From Flavobacterium saccharophilum (GTDB lineage Bacteria > Bacteroidota > Bacteroidia > Flavobacteriales > Flavobacteriaceae): a stretch of 64,000 bases of DNA. The notes under the pieces were generated by a model that did not search any database, was not told the DNA's origin, and saw only the letters and a list, made by a program, of their open reading frames with translations. The position numbers and the translations under genes are program-made. The stretch is taken from positions 744,001 to 808,000 of the forward strand of contig NZ_FRBY01000001.1 of the NCBI RefSeq assembly GCF_900142735.1. The letters run 5' to 3'. Of this stretch, positions 27,844-36,636 are shown piece by piece (position 1 is the stretch's first letter; each line of letters opens with the position of its first letter).

Positions 27844-28224
27844 TATGATTTTTTCAAATTCCTAATATTTTTGTAATAAAAAATAATATTGTGTAAAAAA
27901 TTACGCTTTGTATTTGTAATAATGTAATAAATTGCATTAATTGTAATTTATTACATACAAAAAATAAACCGTGAAAAGTCTTAATTTTATTAGCTTTCCT
28001 GAATTTGAAGAATGCAACTTTATTTTTGCAAAAGTCTTTTTCAATTTTAAATCGATTATTAGGACACAACTATATTTTTGAATGAAAAAGATTACTTTTT
28101 AATTTTTTAAGGCAGTAAATTTTCATTAAAAAAGAATTTATTCGATTACTTTTTTAATGGCTTAACTTAAAAACATTCTTCTTTTTTAAGAAAGAGGATA
28201 AAATGAGGAGGTAAAATTAGCGCA
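27844..28224. other. AT-rich intergenic region with inverted repeat
   Basis: I see no convincing gene here. It holds a perfect 11-base inverted repeat (TGTAATAAATT 27923-27933, AATTTATTACA 27945-27955), 90-130 bases upstream of the pectate lyase -7 box and sharing TGTAAT/ATTACA half-sites with the palindrome at 27822. This could be an upstream auxiliary site. Confidence 0.5.
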
Positions 28225-28225
28225 T

Positions 28226-28260
28226 AAAAAAAGCCTTTTTGAAAACTCAAAAAGGCTTTA
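28226..28260 (-). terminator. Terminator of the Bax-inhibitor-1 family gene
   Basis: Stem AAAGCCTTTTTG/CAAAAAGGCTTT with a 6-base loop, followed by a T-run on the minus strand, about 20-55 bases past the stop codon. Confidence 0.85.
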
Positions 28261-28279
28261 AATATGTTGAAGTAAGTTT

Positions 28280-29053
28280 TTAGTCTTTGCTTGACAATTT
28301 AGATAGTAATCTTAAAAATTCAACGTATAACCAAACTAGCGTGATCATTAATCCCATAGCGCCAAACCATTCCATGAATTTTGGCATTCTTTGTTGAACT
28401 CCTTTTTCGATTTGATCAAAATCTAAGAACAGATTTAAAGCTGCAATAATAATTACAAATACACTAATTCCAATACTCATCATACCGTTTCCGTAATGTA
28501 CCGGTGTGAAATTGAAAATTAGAGAAGCTAACCATGAAAATAAATAGTAAGTTGCTATTGCCAGTGTAGAAGCAATAACAACAGATTTGAATTGCTCCGT
28601 AACTTTCACAATTTTAAATTTATATAAACCTAAGCAAACCAAGAAAGTTACTAAAGTTGCGCTGACAGCGTTGACAACAATTCCAGGATATTTTATTTCA
28701 AAAATAGCAGAGATTCCTCCAATAAATAGACCTTCAAATAAGGCATAACCTGGGGCCAAATAAGGAGAAAGATGCTGTTTGAAAGAAGCTATAACAACCA
28801 GAATTAAACCAATAATTGCGCCACCAAAAGCTGGTACAATAGGATTCATTCCGTTAAATGCCATCCACCATGTTACCATAGCAGCAGCTGTCAAAATTAA
28901 AAATAAAATAGCTGTTTTATTGATCGTACCTGACAAAGTCATTTCCTGATTGTAATCAATAATCTTTGCTTCGTGCACTTCTTCAGCTTTTGAAACAGCA
29001 TTTGATGAAAAACGCTTGTCGCTTAAAAATGGATTTTTTGAATTGAAGTTCAT
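28280..29053 (-). CDS. Bax inhibitor-1/YccA-like integral membrane protein
   Basis: Seven-helix inner-membrane protein of 257 aa from ATG 29053 (MNFNSKNPFLSDKRF), preferred over the frame start at 29080. A cytosolic N-terminal tail of about 45 residues precedes the helices (TAILFLILTAAAMVTWWM, then FGGAIIGLILVVIA and others). YALFEGLFIGGISAIFE and DFDQIEKGVQQRMPKFMEWF are typical of this Bacteroidota branch. Related YccA/YetJ proteins modulate FtsH or leak calcium; which applies here is not visible. It is a single gene with its own terminator, downstream of the nuo operon's 3' end in the same orientation. Confidence 0.9.
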   Translation of the reverse strand: MNFNSKNPFLSDKRFSSNAVSKAEEVHEAKIIDYNQEMTLSGTINKTAILFLILTAAAMVTWWMAFNGMNPIVPAFGGAIIGLILVVIASFKQHLSPYLAPGYALFEGLFIGGISAIFEIKYPGIVVNAVSATLVTFLVCLGLYKFKIVKVTEQFKSVVIASTLAIATYYLFSWLASLIFNFTPVHYGNGMMSIGISVFVIIIAALNLFLDFDQIEKGVQQRMPKFMEWFGAMGLMITLVWLYVEFLRLLSKLSSKD

Positions 29054-29162
29054 ATTTCTAATACATTTAATTGTATTCAAATATATGGAGTTTTTTTGAA
29101 GTGCAATTGTTTGCGTTAAATTTTTAACATGAAATTTTCTTCGCTCTAAAAAGTCGTTAAAA

Positions 29163-29196
29163 TAAAAAGTCCATCAAAAAAACTCTTGATGGACTT
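29163..29196 (-). terminator. Terminator of the nuo operon
   Basis: 11-base perfect stem (AAGTCCATCAA/TTGATGGACTT) followed by T-rich sequence on the minus strand, 20 bases past the nuoN stop. It closes the 14-gene operon. Confidence 0.88.
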
Positions 29197-29215
29197 GTAT
29201 TTATTTTGATGAAAT

Positions 29216-30607
29216 TTAGTTCAATAAATCTAAAACTAAAGATGGAAATAAACCTAAAACAATATTTAATACCATTGAAACGATTGCAACAGCATAGATA
29301 AGGAATGGTTTTCCGGTACGTTCCTGATTTGGTTCTTTAGAATACATTGCTAAAATCAATTTGAAATAATATCCAACACTTATAATTGAGTTGATAACAG
29401 CTACAATTACTAAAGCGATGTAACCAGATTCGATTGTTTGGTTGAATAAGAATAATTTGGCAAAAAATCCAGAGAAAATTGGAATACCTGCCATTGATAA
29501 TAAAGATCCAGTCAAGATCGCTGCTAATAACGGATTAGTTTTTCCTAAACCGTGAAAGTTGGTAATATCTTCGTTATCCTGATTTTTACAAACGTATAAA
29601 ATAACACTAAATGCAGCGATTCCCGCTAATGCATAAGCAGCTGTATAGTATAACAATACTCCTGCTGACGTTGCAATTGTCAATAAAGTCATCAACATAA
29701 AACCTGCATGTGAGATTCCTGAGAATGCCAACATACGTTTTACATTTACCTGACGTAATGCCATAATATTTCCAACAGTCATAGAAGCAATAGAAATGAT
29801 AACTACGATAGTTTCAAAAGTTGGTAATAAATCTTGATTCTCAAGTGATGGAATTAAATTCAGCGCTGAGATTAATTTATATAATGTTGCAATAGCTACA
29901 ACTTTTGCCAAAGTACTCATTAAAGCAGTTGTCAATGCAGGTGATCCTTCATAAACATCCGGAGCCCAAAAGTGAAATGGAACTGCAGCTACTTTAAACA
30001 ACATTCCGATTACCATCAAAACCATACCAATAGGGAACCATATTGGTAATTCAGCAGATAAAGAACTTTCGCTGATTTCAACTACATCAAAACTTCCCAT
30101 CGCACCGTAAATCAAACAGATACCAAAAAGGATAATTCCTGATGCAAACGATCCCATCAAAAAGTATTTCATACCAGCTTCGTTACTTTTCAAATTCAAA
30201 CGCTCACTTGCAGCAAGTACATATAAAGCAATTGATAGAATTTCAATCCCTAAGAAAAACATTGCTAAGTTTCCAAAAGAAACCATTGCAACTCCTCCAG
30301 CCAATAAAAATATTTTTATAGCTACAAAATCTGAAATTTTGGTTGGATGGTTTTCATAGAAATTATGACTTAATGCCACTAGGAAAATGGTCAGGATGAT
30401 GAACAATGAAGAAAACGCAGTAGAGAATTTACTCACTGTGATCATATTGTTGTAGTAACTTTCTGTTGATCCAAATTCAGAAAAATTAATTGCCAAAACG
30501 CCCAATAAACCCAAAATGGTAATTGGAACAATGGCTTTTCTTAAATTAAGAATTTCAAATAATAGGCAGAAAATACCCAATCCTGTTATAGCTATTAATG
30601 TATTCAT
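29216..30607 (-). CDS. nuoN: NADH-quinone oxidoreductase subunit N
   Basis: Antiporter-like membrane subunit of complex I (463 aa, about 14 helices), part of the proton-pumping arm. The core motif region is visible: MLFKVAAVPFHFWAPDVYEG, with the conserved lysine in the pumping channel, then SPALTTALMSTLAKV and RMLAFSGISHAGFMLM. It is the last gene of nuoA-N, 63 bases after nuoM, and is followed by the operon terminator. Confidence 0.97.
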   Translation of the reverse strand: MNTLIAITGLGIFCLLFEILNLRKAIVPITILGLLGVLAINFSEFGSTESYYNNMITVSKFSTAFSSLFIILTIFLVALSHNFYENHPTKISDFVAIKIFLLAGGVAMVSFGNLAMFFLGIEILSIALYVLAASERLNLKSNEAGMKYFLMGSFASGIILFGICLIYGAMGSFDVVEISESSLSAELPIWFPIGMVLMVIGMLFKVAAVPFHFWAPDVYEGSPALTTALMSTLAKVVAIATLYKLISALNLIPSLENQDLLPTFETIVVIISIASMTVGNIMALRQVNVKRMLAFSGISHAGFMLMTLLTIATSAGVLLYYTAAYALAGIAAFSVILYVCKNQDNEDITNFHGLGKTNPLLAAILTGSLLSMAGIPIFSGFFAKLFLFNQTIESGYIALVIVAVINSIISVGYYFKLILAMYSKEPNQERTGKPFLIYAVAIVSMVLNIVLGLFPSLVLDLLN

Positions 30608-30670
30608 TTTTGCTTTTTTGATTTAGGAAACTCAAACTACAAGTGTCCTAATTTATTTTTATTTAAAATA

Positions 30671-32110
30671 TTAATTTTTATTGATAACGTTCAAAATCGT
30701 TTCTAAACTTGGTGTAATCAAATCTGTAATTGGTTTTGGATAAAATCCGAAGAAAATTAAAACAGCGATAATTACAACTAATGAAATTCCTTCATTTACA
30801 GTTACATCAGCAAAAGTTTTCGAATTCGTTTCTCCTAACATCACACCCTGAAACATCTTAAGCATATAGTAAGCTCCTAAAATAATAGTTGTTCCACCTA
30901 AAATAGCGAAGCAAATATTGATTTGAGAAAGACTATACAAAACCGTAAATTCTCCAACGAAGTTAAAAGTACCTGGCAAAGCTACAGAAGCTAAAACCAA
31001 AATTAGAAACATAGAAGTGAATTTTGGTGATTGTGTGCGGATACCACCCATCTCTGAAATGTTTCTTGTTTCATATCTTCTATAAATGATTTCAGCTGCG
31101 TAGAATAATCCAACCACAACAAAACCGTGAGCGATCATTTGTAAAACAGCTCCACGTAAACCGTCAACGGTTAACGTATAAGTTGCCGCAGCAATTAAAC
31201 CAACGTGAGCAAGAGAAGAATAAGCCAATAATTTCTTCAAATCTTTTTGTCTTAAGGCAACAATTGATCCGTAGATTACACCAGCAACTCCTAAAGCAAT
31301 GAAAATATGCATGTATTCTTTTGCAGCAAGAGGCGCAATTGGCAATTGCCAACGAATAACACTATATAATCCCATTTTTAGCATGATACCTGATAAAAGC
31401 ATAGTTCCAACGGTTGGTGCTTTTTGGTAAACATTCGCCTGCCAGGTGTGGAAAGGAATAATTGGAATTTTGATTGCGTAAGCTAAAAAGAAAGCTAAGA
31501 ATATCCATAACTGCTCACCGGCAGATAAGTTTACTTTGTATAAATCCTCGATTAAGAAACTTCCAGCTTTTTGGTATAAGTAAATGAAAGCTACTAACAT
31601 GAACAATGAACCTGCTAGTGTATAAATAAAGAATTTAACGACTGCTTTTCTGCGTTCTTCAGCATCTCCATTACCCCAAATAAGTGCAATAAAGTAAATC
31701 GGAATTAAAGCTAATTCCCAGAAAATATAATATAAAAGACCATCTGCAGCGAGGAAAGTTCCTGTCATTGCAAAAGCCATAAATAATATTAAAGCATAAA
31801 AACTTTTAGCATTTTTATATTCATTCCCAAAAGAAGAAAATATAATAATTGGCGTTAAAGCTACCGTTAATAAAAGCATAGCAATTGCCAATCCATCAGC
31901 ATTTAAAGCAAATGAAATTTTAGGTTGTGTAATCCACGCATTTATTACACTGATGTCTTCACCAGCACAGAAATGGTTTAACAATACAACCGAACAGCCC
32001 AAAGCTGCCAAACTAAAGAACAAAGCTACTTTTGATGCTAGTTTATCACCAACAAAATAAGTGGCAAATGCACCAATTAAAAGAATAATTAATATAAGAG
32101 AAACGTTCAT
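30671..32110 (-). CDS. nuoM: NADH-quinone oxidoreductase subunit M
   Basis: Antiporter-like proton-pumping subunit, 479 aa, about 14 helices. Motifs: FWELALIPIYFIALIWG with the conserved helix-5 glutamate, KFFIYTLAGSLFML, KIPIIPFHTWQANVYQKAPT and KKLLAYSSLAHVGLI. It starts 10 bases after nuoL and precedes nuoN. Confidence 0.97.
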   Translation of the reverse strand: MNVSLILIILLIGAFATYFVGDKLASKVALFFSLAALGCSVVLLNHFCAGEDISVINAWITQPKISFALNADGLAIAMLLLTVALTPIIIFSSFGNEYKNAKSFYALILFMAFAMTGTFLAADGLLYYIFWELALIPIYFIALIWGNGDAEERRKAVVKFFIYTLAGSLFMLVAFIYLYQKAGSFLIEDLYKVNLSAGEQLWIFLAFFLAYAIKIPIIPFHTWQANVYQKAPTVGTMLLSGIMLKMGLYSVIRWQLPIAPLAAKEYMHIFIALGVAGVIYGSIVALRQKDLKKLLAYSSLAHVGLIAAATYTLTVDGLRGAVLQMIAHGFVVVGLFYAAEIIYRRYETRNISEMGGIRTQSPKFTSMFLILVLASVALPGTFNFVGEFTVLYSLSQINICFAILGGTTIILGAYYMLKMFQGVMLGETNSKTFADVTVNEGISLVVIIAVLIFFGFYPKPITDLITPSLETILNVINKN

Positions 32111-32120
32111 AGTTATAAAA

Positions 32121-34010
32121 TTATTGAGCTAAAAATATATAGGAAATAATGGCACAAAGACCCAAAACAAAAGCAAACAGATATAATCCAATACTTCCGT
32201 TTTGTAATTTTTTACCTTGAAAAGCCAGTTCATTAGTCACTTTACCTAATCCGAAAACAACTGCTGATAAACCAGTTTCAACATAGTCTCTAAAGAATTT
32301 TGACAATCCGTTTATTGAGCGTACAAATATTGCATCGTAAATTTCGTCTACATAATATTTGTTGTATAAAACCTTGGTTAAACCAGTGATGTTTTCATCT
32401 GATTCAGGAACATTATCTTGTTTAAAATATTTAATATAAGCAATCAAGATACCGATCAATCCACCTAAAACAGCAACTCCCATAAGAGTATATTCTGTTG
32501 TACCTAAATGGTGCTCTTCTCCAGCCACTTTGGTAAAAAGTGGAGCCATATATTCATTTAACCAGCTGTTTCCAGGAAGACTGATAAGACCTCCAAAAGT
32601 TGCCAAAACAGCTAATATCATTAATGGGAAAGTAATTAATCCGTCACTTTCGTGTAAATGATGTTTTTGCTCTTCAGTTCCTCTAAACTCTTTAAAGAAA
32701 GTAAGGAACATCAATCTGAACATATAAAATGCTGTCATGATTGAAGCAATAGATCCAATAACATATAATGGAATACTATGATGGAAAGCAGTCATTAAGA
32801 TTTCATCTTTAGAGAAGAAACCAGAGAAAAACGGAACACCAGAAATCGCTAATGATGAAATTAACATGGTCCAAAAAGTAATTGGCATTGCTTTGCGCAA
32901 TCCACCCATTTTACGCATATCTTGCTCTCCGTGCAATCCGTGAATTACAGATCCAGATCCTAAGAATAAACAAGCTTTGAAAAAAGCGTGTGTGATTACA
33001 TGGAAAACAGCTACTTCATAAGCTCCAAATCCTAAGGCTAAAAACATTAAACCTAATTGAGAAACGGTAGAGTAGGCCAGTACTTTTTTAATATCTGTCT
33101 GAACCAAACCAATTGTTGCAGCAACTAATGAAGTTACAGCTCCAACAATAGCTATTACAGTCTGAACGTCTGGCGCTAAATCAAAAACAAAGTTTAATCT
33201 TGTTACCATGAAGATACCAGCAGTAACCATTGTTGCCGCGTGAATCAATGCAGAAACCGGAGTTGGTCCAGCCATTGCATCAGGTAACCAAGTATATAAA
33301 GGAATCTGCGCTGATTTACCACAAGCTCCAATAAACAAACATAAAGCTGCTAAAGAAAGCAAAGGCAAGTTTAGATTTGTTGCTCCGGCAATCGCCGTTT
33401 TTAAAGTTGCATAATCTAAAGTAGAGAACATTGAACCGATAATGAACATTCCGATTAATAAACCTAAATCTCCAATTCTGTTCATGATGAAAGCTTTTTT
33501 CGCAGCATCATTGTAATCCTGGTTTTTATGCCAGAATCCAATTAATAAGTACGAACAAAGTCCAACACCTTCCCAACCAATAAATAATACTAGTAAGTTG
33601 CTTCCAATTACAAGCGTAATCATGAAGAATACGAACAGATTTAAATACGCAAAAAACTTATGCATATTCTCATCATCGTGCATGTAACTGATCGAGTATA
33701 AGTGAATCAATGATCCGATACCGGTTACAAAAAGCAACCAAAGAACAGATAATTGATCTAATAAAAATCCTAAATCAATATGAAGATTACTGATCTGGAT
33801 CCAGTCAAATAAAGTTACCTGAATGGCTTTTCCAGTTGAAGTAATTTGATTAAAAAGTATAAGAGTAACCACAAAAGAAACCGCTACGGCAACTGTTCCG
33901 ATAATACCCGAAACCGTTTTTCCTAAGCTTTTCCCGAAAAAAACATTGATTAAAAATCCTAAAAAAGGAGATAAAACTAAGACTAAAGCTAAATTGGTAT
34001 CCATTTCCAT
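32121..34010 (-). CDS. nuoL: NADH-quinone oxidoreductase subunit L
   Basis: Largest antiporter-like subunit of complex I (629 aa), including the C-terminal lateral helix that spans the membrane arm. Motifs: FIGWEGVGLCSYLLIGFWH, SAQIPLYTWLPDAMAGPTPV, SALIHAATMVTAGIF, and KKVLAYSTVSQLGLMFLALG. It is directly adjacent to nuoK (stop and start abut) and 10 bases from nuoM. Confidence 0.97.
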   Translation of the reverse strand: MEMDTNLALVLVLSPFLGFLINVFFGKSLGKTVSGIIGTVAVAVSFVVTLILFNQITSTGKAIQVTLFDWIQISNLHIDLGFLLDQLSVLWLLFVTGIGSLIHLYSISYMHDDENMHKFFAYLNLFVFFMITLVIGSNLLVLFIGWEGVGLCSYLLIGFWHKNQDYNDAAKKAFIMNRIGDLGLLIGMFIIGSMFSTLDYATLKTAIAGATNLNLPLLSLAALCLFIGACGKSAQIPLYTWLPDAMAGPTPVSALIHAATMVTAGIFMVTRLNFVFDLAPDVQTVIAIVGAVTSLVAATIGLVQTDIKKVLAYSTVSQLGLMFLALGFGAYEVAVFHVITHAFFKACLFLGSGSVIHGLHGEQDMRKMGGLRKAMPITFWTMLISSLAISGVPFFSGFFSKDEILMTAFHHSIPLYVIGSIASIMTAFYMFRLMFLTFFKEFRGTEEQKHHLHESDGLITFPLMILAVLATFGGLISLPGNSWLNEYMAPLFTKVAGEEHHLGTTEYTLMGVAVLGGLIGILIAYIKYFKQDNVPESDENITGLTKVLYNKYYVDEIYDAIFVRSINGLSKFFRDYVETGLSAVVFGLGKVTNELAFQGKKLQNGSIGLYLFAFVLGLCAIISYIFLAQ

Positions 34011-34331
34011 TTATCCTTTTAAATTTTTTAAATTATCGATACTAATTGAGCCTAAATTTCTAAAAATAGAAACCAGAATGGCCAATCCTACCGCAACTTC
34101 TGCTGCAGCAACTGCCATCGAAAAGAACACAAAAACTTGTCCTTGTGCATCTTGATGATACGTTGAAAAAGCAACAAATAAAAGGTTAACTGCATTCAAC
34201 ATGATTTCGATAGACATGAAAACGATAATAGCATTTCGTCTGTACAATACACCAAAAACACCAATACAAAAAAGTACAACACTTAAAAAGATGTAGTTTT
34301 CAATACCTATTTGATTTAATATATTACCCAT
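34011..34331 (-). CDS. nuoK: NADH-quinone oxidoreductase subunit K
   Basis: Small three-helix membrane subunit of complex I (106 aa). The conserved membrane glutamates are in [17 protein letters not shown] and in [17 protein letters not shown]. Its ATG overlaps the nuoJ stop by one base, suggesting translational coupling. Confidence 0.97.
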   Translation of the reverse strand: MGNILNQIGIENYIFLSVVLFCIGVFGVLYRRNAIIVFMSIEIMLNAVNLLFVAFSTYHQDAQGQVFVFFSMAVAAAEVAVGLAILVSIFRNLGSISIDNLKNLKG

Positions 34332-34870
34332 TATTTATTTAATTTTTCTTTTTTAGACAATAATACTGTTCCAATCATGGCTACTAAAAGCAAAATCGAA
34401 GCAAATTCAAATGGAACCATATATTCGTTCAATAATATTTTACCCAATACTTTGATAGACTGAAAATCTTCTCCGGTTGAATCATATTCGCCAACAATTG
34501 GTTTAGAATTGATGAAAATTGTAATCAATACAATAACAATTAAACAAAAAGAAACAATAGCACCTAAACGAGTAATTCTAGGTCTGTGAACCTGATGGCG
34601 TTCGTTTAGATTCATTAACATGATCGTAAAGAGGAATAAAATCATAATCGCCCCCGAGTAGACTATAATATGTACAATAGCCAAAAATTGAGAGTTTAAT
34701 AATAGATAGTGACCAGCAATCGAAAAGAAACAAATCACTAAATAGATAGCACTATGAATTGGGTTTCTACTAAAAATGGTCAAAAATGCGGTAATTACCG
34801 TAATAAACGCTAAGAAACAAAATATAATTTGTACAGTTGTTGCGTGTGCAAAATCAGGAATATGTATCAT
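34331..34870 (-). CDS. nuoJ: NADH-quinone oxidoreductase subunit J
   Basis: Membrane subunit of complex I with five predicted helices (179 aa). The conserved stretches are [20 protein letters not shown] and [20 protein letters not shown], the latter carrying the pi-bulge helix important for coupling. It follows nuoI without a gap and overlaps nuoK by one base. Confidence 0.96.
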   Translation of the reverse strand: MIHIPDFAHATTVQIIFCFLAFITVITAFLTIFSRNPIHSAIYLVICFFSIAGHYLLLNSQFLAIVHIIVYSGAIMILFLFTIMLMNLNERHQVHRPRITRLGAIVSFCLIVIVLITIFINSKPIVGEYDSTGEDFQSIKVLGKILLNEYMVPFEFASILLLVAMIGTVLLSKKEKLNK

Positions 34871-35416
34871 TTAGTTAGCATTATTAAGTTGAGCATTTTT
34901 GATAGCCACGTCAAGAGGCATCACTAATCTGTCTTTTCCAAAAATGAAATCTTCTCTTTCATAACTAGAAGGAACCAAAACTTTTGAAGTTGTCAAATAG
35001 ATAGCGTCTTTTGGACAAGCTTCTTCGCAAAGACCACAGAAAATACAACGCAACATATTGATTTCATAAATCTCAGCGTATTTTTCTTCTCTGTATAAAT
35101 GTTTTTCATCTGGTTTACGCTCAGCAGCTTTCATAGTGATCGCTTCTGCTGGACAAGATAAAGCGCACAATCCACAAGCCGTACAGTTTTCACGACCTTG
35201 CTCATCACGCTTCAACTGGTGTTGACCACGATAAACCGGACTCATTTCACGTACTTGTTCAGGATAATGAATGGTTACTTTCTTTCTGAAAAGGTGCTTA
35301 AGTGTAATAAGCAATCCTTTCACAATCGCCACAAGATACAATCGTTCCCAAAAAGTCATCTCTTTGTTCGAGACCATCTTTTTTCTACCCGATAATGATA
35401 TAGTTTCTATTGACAT
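34871..35416 (-). CDS. nuoI: NADH-quinone oxidoreductase subunit I (2x 4Fe-4S)
   Basis: Peripheral-arm ferredoxin-like subunit (181 aa) that passes electrons toward cluster N2. Two 4Fe-4S binding motifs are present: CTACGLCALSCP (about 79-90) and CIFCGLCEEACP (about 124-135). An N-terminal amphipathic segment attaches it to the membrane arm. It is separated from nuoH by a 161-base space that holds a structured repeat, the largest gap in the operon. Confidence 0.97.
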   Translation of the reverse strand: MSIETISLSGRKKMVSNKEMTFWERLYLVAIVKGLLITLKHLFRKKVTIHYPEQVREMSPVYRGQHQLKRDEQGRENCTACGLCALSCPAEAITMKAAERKPDEKHLYREEKYAEIYEINMLRCIFCGLCEEACPKDAIYLTTSKVLVPSSYEREDFIFGKDRLVMPLDVAIKNAQLNNAN

Positions 35417-35489
35417 TTTTTAATGTATGATTTACGATTCACAATTTGGCAGTTAAGTCAAATCCAAAATCTGTTTTATTTTTAATTTG

Positions 35490-35570
35490 AAGCTAATCCC
35501 GCTATCCGCTTGTATCTTTTATGGTGAACCCCACCATAAAAGGATACCGCTTCTATCGGGGCTAGGGCAC
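35490..35570. repeat. Structured intergenic element, copy 2, inside the nuo operon
   Basis: Shares its ends with the element at 21939-22021 (AGCTAATCCCGCTATCC ... CTATCGGGGCTAGGGCAC), with central hairpin CTTTTATGGTG/CACCATAAAAG, loop AACCC (35516-35542). It begins 8 bases past the nuoH stop codon, so it lies within the operon's transcript. Confidence 0.85.
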
Positions 35571-35577
35571 TCAGGTA

Positions 35578-36636
35578 TTAAAACCCTAAGTATGCTGCGA
35601 TATCATGTCTTAAAATTACAACCCCTGTAATTATGATATTAATGATCGAAAGTGGAATCAAAATTTTCCATCCTAAATTCATTAACTGGTCATATCTAAA
35701 TCTTGGAATAGTCCAGCGTACCCACATATAGAAAAAGATCCAGAAGCATATTTTAGCAAATAATACTGCAATTCCTAAAACGTTAGCGATATTAACTCCC
35801 ACATTTTCTACCATCCATTGCATTCCAGGATAATTGTATCCTCCAAAAAACAACACTGATATAATAGTAGCTGAAATAAACATATTCGCATATTCAGCAA
35901 ATAAGTAGAATCCCATTTTCATCGATGAGTATTCAGTATGATATCCACCAATCAACTCAGACTCACATTCTGCTAAGTCAAAAGGCGTTCTATTTGTTTC
36001 TGCGAAAGCACAAATCAGGAAAATCAAGAAAGATAAAGGCTGGTAAAAAACATTCCAGTTCATTCCCGCTTGTTGCTCAGAGATTTCTTTTAAGCTTAAA
36101 GTTCCAGTCATCATCAATAATGCAATCATTGATAATCCCATGGCAACTTCATAAGAAACCATTTGCGAAGCTGCACGAACAGCTCCCATCAAAGAAAATT
36201 TATTGTTTGAAGCCCATCCACCAATCATGATTCCGTAAACTCCAACAGAAATTACTCCGAAAACATATAATAAAGCAATATTTACATCTGTTGCCTGCAA
36301 TAAAACGTCACGTCCAAAAACATGCAGTCTGTCTCCCCATGGAATTACAGCGCTGGTCATCAAAGCCGTACTCATGGCAATTGCCGGACCAACAACGAAT
36401 AAAAATTTATTAGGCGTGTTTGGCTCAAATTCTTCTTTTGAGAATAATTTCATACCATCTGCAAGTGGTTGTAATAAACCTCCCCATCCGGCACGGTTTG
36501 GCCCTACACGATCCTGAAGAAAAGCCGCAACTTTACGTTCAGCCCAGGTAGAATACATCGCCATGATCATTGTTATAGCAAAGACCACAACAATTACAAC
36601 ACTTTTCTCTATAATAAACGTACCATCTACCATCAT
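35578..36636 (-). CDS. nuoH: NADH-quinone oxidoreductase subunit H
   Basis: Membrane subunit forming much of the quinone chamber (352 aa, eight helices). Motifs: ERKVAAFLQDRVGPNRAGWG, GLLQPLADGMKLFSKEEF, AETNRTPFDLAECESELIGG and YHTEYSSMKMGFYLFAEY. The start codon overlaps the nuoG stop by one base. Confidence 0.97.
   Translation of the reverse strand: MMVDGTFIIEKSVVIVVVFAITMIMAMYSTWAERKVAAFLQDRVGPNRAGWGGLLQPLADGMKLFSKEEFEPNTPNKFLFVVGPAIAMSTALMTSAVIPWGDRLHVFGRDVLLQATDVNIALLYVFGVISVGVYGIMIGGWASNNKFSLMGAVRAASQMVSYEVAMGLSMIALLMMTGTLSLKEISEQQAGMNWNVFYQPLSFLIFLICAFAETNRTPFDLAECESELIGGYHTEYSSMKMGFYLFAEYANMFISATIISVLFFGGYNYPGMQWMVENVGVNIANVLGIAVLFAKICFWIFFYMWVRWTIPRFRYDQLMNLGWKILIPLSIINIIITGVVILRHDIAAYLGF

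Noticed and set aside
27854..28069. 71-codon minus-strand open frame upstream of the pectate lyase
   Set aside because: AT-rich, low-complexity, no start signal or family resemblance; it runs through the inverted repeats of the promoter region.
35925..36230. 101-codon plus-strand open frame opposite nuoH
   Set aside because: Lys/Ser/His-rich antisense shadow of a highly conserved gene.
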